From Bacteroidia bacterium (GTDB lineage: Bacteria; Bacteroidota; Bacteroidia; Chitinophagales; UBA2359): 55,412 nucleotides of DNA. The translations under genes and the position numbers were made by a program. Where the stretch lies: positions 1-55,412 of the forward strand of contig JAUHXA010000050.1 of assembly GCA_030427245.1 (NCBI GenBank), in the 5' to 3' direction. The stretch's first letter is position 1, and each line of letters starts with the position of its first letter. The notes under the pieces were generated by a model that was given only the letters and a program-made list of their open reading frames with translations, ran no database searches and was not told the origin of the DNA. Of this stretch, positions 52,886 to 55,412 are shown piece by piece.

Positions 52886-53929
52886 ATGTCCGAAGAAAAC
52901 AAAGACATATTCGTAACGGCAAAAGAGTTATTGAAGGAAATAGAGCAATTTACAACGACTGACAAACAAGCATTGGAGCAGTATAGGATTGCCTATTTGG
53001 GAACAAAAGGAAAAGTCAAAGCCCTTTTTGCAGGTTTTAGAAGCGTTCCGAATGAACGAAAAAAAGAATTTGGACAGTTGGCAAATGCGGTCAAACAAGC
53101 AGCCGAAAGTAAGCTGAATACATTGAAGACGGCAATAGAAGAGGCTACAACGACCAGCATTGAAGTGCCTGATTTGACCCGCCCGATTACGACGATGCCT
53201 TTAGGAAGTCGCCATCCGATTTCCATAGTCCGTAATCAAATCAACGAAATATTTACTCGAATCGGTTTTACCATAGCCGAAGGGCCAGAAATAGAAGACG
53301 ATTGGCACAATTTCACAGCCTTAAACACACCCGACGACCATCCTGCTAGGGACATGCAGGATACCTTTTACATCCAAACCAATCCTGTCAATGTTTTGCG
53401 CTCACAAACTTCTACGGTACAGGTGCACGTCATGGAAAACCAAACACCACCTATCCGTATCATTTCTCCTGGTCGGGTCTATCGAAATGAAACCATCTCT
53501 GCAAGAGCTCATTGTCAATTCCATCAAGTAGAAGGTCTGTACATAGATAAAGATGTGTCCTTTGCCGACCTGAAACAAACACTCCTATATTTCGCCCGCG
53601 AAATGTTTGGTAAAGAAACCAAAATTCGTCTGCGACCTTCCTTTTTCCCTTTTACCGAACCCAGCGCTGAAGTCGACATCTATTGGGGCTTAAAAGACGA
53701 AATAGATTACCGCATCACCAAAGGTACAGGTTGGCTCGAAATTTTGGGCTGCGGGATGGTCGACCCCAATGTCCTCAAAAACTGTGGAATTGACCCAGAA
53801 GTATATTCGGGGTATGCTTGGGGAATGGGAGTTGAGCGGATTGCGATGCTTAAATACCGGATTGGAGATATTCGCTTGATGTTCCAGAACGATGTTCGCT
53901 TTTTGAAGCAGTTTGGGGCGGCGTTGTAG
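52886..53929 (+). CDS. pheS: Phenylalanine-tRNA ligase alpha subunit
   Basis: 347 residues, full length. N-terminal coiled coil (1-95: LEQYRIAYLGTKGKVKALFAGFRSV), class II catalytic core from about 100 with PLGSRHPI, EGPEIEDDWHNFTALNTPDDHPARDMQDTFY, motif 2 GRVYRNETISARAHCQFHQVE, the Phe pocket FTEPSAEVDIYW, GTGWLEILGCGMVDPNV, and motif 3 YAWGMGVERIAML. It charges tRNA-Phe as an alpha2beta2 enzyme with PheT. pheT is not adjacent in this window. Confidence 0.97.
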   Translation: MSEENKDIFVTAKELLKEIEQFTTTDKQALEQYRIAYLGTKGKVKALFAGFRSVPNERKKEFGQLANAVKQAAESKLNTLKTAIEEATTTSIEVPDLTRPITTMPLGSRHPISIVRNQINEIFTRIGFTIAEGPEIEDDWHNFTALNTPDDHPARDMQDTFYIQTNPVNVLRSQTSTVQVHVMENQTPPIRIISPGRVYRNETISARAHCQFHQVEGLYIDKDVSFADLKQTLLYFAREMFGKETKIRLRPSFFPFTEPSAEVDIYWGLKDEIDYRITKGTGWLEILGCGMVDPNVLKNCGIDPEVYSGYAWGMGVERIAMLKYRIGDIRLMFQNDVRFLKQFGAAL

Positions 53930-53958
53930 GAATATCTACTCTTCTGTCAACTTATATT

Positions 53959-53999
53959 AATTGGGCTTGGTAATCAAATGATTATTAAGCCCAATTTTT
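53959..53999. terminator. Intrinsic terminator after pheS
   Basis: AATTGGGCTT pairs with AAGCCCAATT around an imperfectly paired TGATTA-type top, and a T tract follows. It is 30 bp past the pheS stop codon. Confidence 0.8.
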
Positions 54000-54604
54000 G
54001 TTAACAAGGATAAATGGTCGTTTATTAAATCGTGAATTTTATTGATATTAATAAAATATCAAAAGAAAAGAAGATTTTCGAAACAATAATTTATGTGCGT
54101 AATTTATTGATAACGAGCGTATTAAAAATTGTTTATTTTTTAATTATATTTATCTTTTATTTGAAAGTATTTTTATTGGTTAATTTTGGTATTGTATTTT
54201 ATTGTTAAACAATGAAATGTGTAAAATTTAATTACAGTTATATTGTTTCTTAATAAGAAAGTATAGTTTATGTTTTTTTTGTTTGTCTACCTTTTTGTTT
54301 AAATTTTGTCCAATAGTCAATTTACCTTCGCTACTCTCATATCATGAATGCAATTCCTCAATTCCTTTCTGTTGAGGTAATTAGTGATTTTTCTTTTTAG
54401 CTTTTTTTTATAAATTATTGATAGTCATAGATTAAAAGAAAAATGTTGAGATTGAAAGACTTCTCATTGCTTATCAACTAATTAAAAAAGTTGCATTTAT
54501 TAGTTGAATTCAAGTTTAACAATCAATTTTAGAAGCACTATACTTATAGTACTTCCTGAATTTTAAAAAAAAGTACATTTTCTAATTCTTAAAAATCTAT
54601 ACCT
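54000..54604. other. About 600-bp AT-rich intergenic region
   Basis: There is no gene here. The sequence is extremely AT-rich with many TTTAATT and TTTATT words, and no good promoter pair stands out (nearest: TACCTTCG at 54323, one base off the -7 consensus). Long leaders of this kind often precede surface-protein genes. Confidence 0.4.
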
Positions 54605-54976
54605 ATGATTAACTTTTATTCTAACAAAAGTAAGGCTATGATAAGTTCCTTTAGGCATATTCCCGTTATGCGAACCCTTATGCTTTTTGCATACTTTTGT
54701 TTTCCTTTACACTTAGTGGGGCAAACTACGGATTTCGAGACCTTCTCTCCAGGAACAGTTAATTATCAGGGAACTGGAAGCACTACTGTAACAGGAATGG
54801 GTTATACCATTCCAGACTCATACGGAAGCTTGTGGACTGTAGCTGATGAATGGGGTATGGCTACTACTCCCTTTGATGAGGAGGTTCAAGATGATGGAAC
54901 AGGAAACATGGTCTGGCGTTATTCCAATGCAGTAATTATAGGAACTTTTCCCTCACTAAGTGCAATTGATACTTAG
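54605..54976 (+). pseudogene. Truncated secreted protein (N-terminal part)
   Basis: 123 residues: a signal peptide (about 15-40, RTLMLFAYFCFPLHLVGQ) and the start of a beta-rich exported domain (DFETFSPGTVNYQGTGSTTV, TIPDSYGSLWTVADEWG). It stops after SLSAIDT, too early for the T9SS surface proteins it resembles. The fragment 300 bp downstream may be another part of a broken gene. A small intact protein cannot be excluded. An ATG at 54638 is an alternative start. Confidence 0.45.
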
Positions 54977-55266
54977 AGTTAGTGATAAATAGGCAATGTG
55001 TTTTTTTTGACTTTGCTGTGACACTTAGTGGTTTATCACAACTATTGCAGTGTGATTGTGTTTGTTATGTAGCAAATCAATAGTAAATCTTATTTGTTTT
55101 TGTAATTAAATTTATTTTAATTTGTATTTTTTTTTGATTTTAATTTTTTGAAAAACAGGTGGTTATGTGAATACTGTAATTGTTCTTAAATAAAAAGAAG
55201 CATAAGATACGATAAGTAATATTTTTTTTTGTCTAATAGTTAACGTATCTTTGATACAGTGATTAA

Positions 55267-55412
55267 TTTATAGAACATATCTATTTAGTGGAAGCTGTTG
55301 CTAAAGGAATTTTTATAGGTCAAGGGATTACCGACCTTGATTCTACAGACAATAAGGCGATTTTCGACCCCTCCAAAATTCAAAACGGTAATCATACCAT
55401 TAATTTCGTTGT
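55267..55412 (+). pseudogene. Partial gene running off the window end
   Basis: An open frame from a stop at 55264-55266 to the window end. GTG at 55288 is the only start-like codon. It encodes AVAKGIFIGQGITDLDSTDN and FDPSKIQNGNHTINFVV, the 'GxGITD...FDPS..G.HTI.F' pattern of the repeats in very large Bacteroidota adhesins of SprB/gliding type. It may be the 5' end of such a gene or an internal fragment. A TATCTTTG -7 element lies at 55246-55253. Confidence 0.4.

Overview
The window (55.4 kb, AT-rich, no rRNA) reads as chromosome of a Bacteroidota bacterium, probably of the Saprospiria/Chitinophagia side; the genus cannot be told. The reasons: a short (288-residue) Bacteroidota-type primary sigma factor, four large secreted proteins with PKD/regulatory domains and a C-terminal type IX secretion (T9SS) sorting signal, PorT-like outer-membrane barrels, DUF4476, and promoter elements of the Bacteroidota form TTTG / TAnnTTTG.

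Layout. 0-14.3 kb is mostly core: a transglutaminase-like protein, a uracil-DNA glycosylase, a vWA-T9SS protein, rpoD, a queuosine-precursor transporter, phosphatidylserine decarboxylase, rplS, an MmcQ/YjbR protein, a three-gene phosphorelay (REC; REC-PAS-HK-REC-Hpt; REC), a peptidoglycan-binding lipoprotein, a DCC thiol-oxidoreductase, a P-loop kinase and an Lrp/AsnC regulator. 14.3-18.7 kb is an accessory island: three tandem tRNA-like genes with a giant variable arm behind a consensus promoter, a pseudogene, three attC-like palindromes around small single-gene modules (deoxyribosyltransferase, RidA), the 3' end of a dead group II intron, and a MOSC protein. 18.7-24.3 kb holds a T9SS adhesin-like protein, a 137-bp triple tandem repeat and a DbpA-like helicase.

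24.3-39 kb is the most unusual gene neighbourhood. A minus-strand group (a 672-residue DUF4157 'eCIS core' protein, a DcrB/DUF1795-like protein and a YbjN-like protein) lies head to head with a tightly spaced plus-strand operon: nSTAND1-TM-coiled coil-WD40 NTPase, outer-membrane barrel, lipoprotein, TerB-like protein and a PKD/Omp28-like T9SS protein. A 28-bp perfect palindrome sits between them. The content suggests an envelope-spanning sensing or effector system; this is inference.

39-55 kb returns to housekeeping and surface genes: IscA/ErpA, DUF4476, a secreted endonuclease/phosphatase, an IF-1-like small protein, an alpha/beta hydrolase, RsgA, a fused HMA-AraC regulator, an S41 protease, a MITE-like element with a 9-bp target duplication, an RhlE-like helicase, a 2OG oxygenase, an L,D-transpeptidase with a duplicated N-terminal domain, and pheS. 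The last 1.4 kb holds a truncated secreted protein and the fragment of another gene running off the end.
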